Shown: one piece after another, positions 14,068 to 14,128 of the stretch
How the letters are laid out: the number at the start of each line of letters is the position of its first letter
How positions within the stretch are numbered: position 1 is the first letter of the stretch
Assembly: GCA_002417685.1 (NCBI GenBank)
Contig: DICP01000113.1
Coordinates: forward strand, 9,241 to 23,368
Direction of reading: 5' to 3'
Length of the DNA stretch: 14,128 nucleotides
DNA from: Candidatus Mesolinea sp. UBA5823
Lineage (GTDB): Bacteria; Chloroflexota; Anaerolineae; Anaerolineales; Anaerolineaceae
Made by a program: the position numbers and the translations under genes
Notes under the pieces: model-generated
Told to the model about the DNA's origin: nothing
What the model saw: only the letters and a program-made list of their open reading frames with translations
Databases searched by the model: none

Positions 14068-14128
14068 GACTTCGTCTTAAATTGGGATATGAAGAAGTCT
14101 TGTGTAAGGGCAAAGTGATAATGTCCTA

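Overview
The window looks like chromosomal DNA from a free-living, probably anaerobic bacterium of roughly balanced G+C. Several things fit a Chloroflexota (Anaerolineae-like) or similarly deep-branching lineage: a split glycine decarboxylase (gcvPA/gcvPB), a two-subunit ferredoxin-dependent 2-oxoacid oxidoreductase whose gamma and alpha domains are fused, and the N-terminal sequences of the ABC exporter pair. This assignment is inferred from protein character only, because there is no rRNA or other phylogenetic marker. Genes are tightly packed. No IS element, phage gene, CRISPR array, tRNA or rRNA was seen.

Layout, left to right. (1) Positions 1-2780, minus strand: a glycine cleavage operon gcvH-gcvPA-gcvPB with overlapping or nearly touching genes; gcvPB runs off the left edge and gcvT is not present. 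(2) 2781-2950: gcv leader/promoter region with two inverted-repeat elements. (3) 2951-6618, minus strand: two adjacent ABC exporter half-transporters forming a heterodimer with one degenerate and one canonical ATPase site. (4) 6619-6760: divergent control region with a strong sigma70-type promoter overlapped by a 25-bp dyad, and three TGCG-containing repeats at 10-bp phase on the exporter side. (5) 6761-10336, plus strand: a GntR/FCD regulator followed by korA and korB. (6) A perfect 13-bp-stem bidirectional terminator at about 10356-10386, between convergent korB and pyk. (7) 10402-13989, minus strand: operon argF-rocD-pyk (ornithine carbamoyltransferase, ornithine aminotransferase, pyruvate kinase). 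Its leader at 13990-14128 has an extended -10 promoter candidate and a 5'-proximal hairpin.

Together the enzymes describe amino-acid and 2-oxoacid carbon flow. Glycine is oxidised to CO2, ammonia and methylene-THF. Ornithine is split between citrulline and glutamate semialdehyde. PEP is converted to pyruvate. 2-Oxoacids are oxidised to acyl-CoA with reduced ferredoxin. The regulator probably represses its own transcript, and with it korAB, through the dyad.

I did not find a convincing new defence, mobile or biosynthetic system. The most informative non-routine signals are regulatory: the gntR-korAB operator, the gcv leader with mutually exclusive pairings, the helically phased repeats upstream of the exporter, and the argF leader hairpin.
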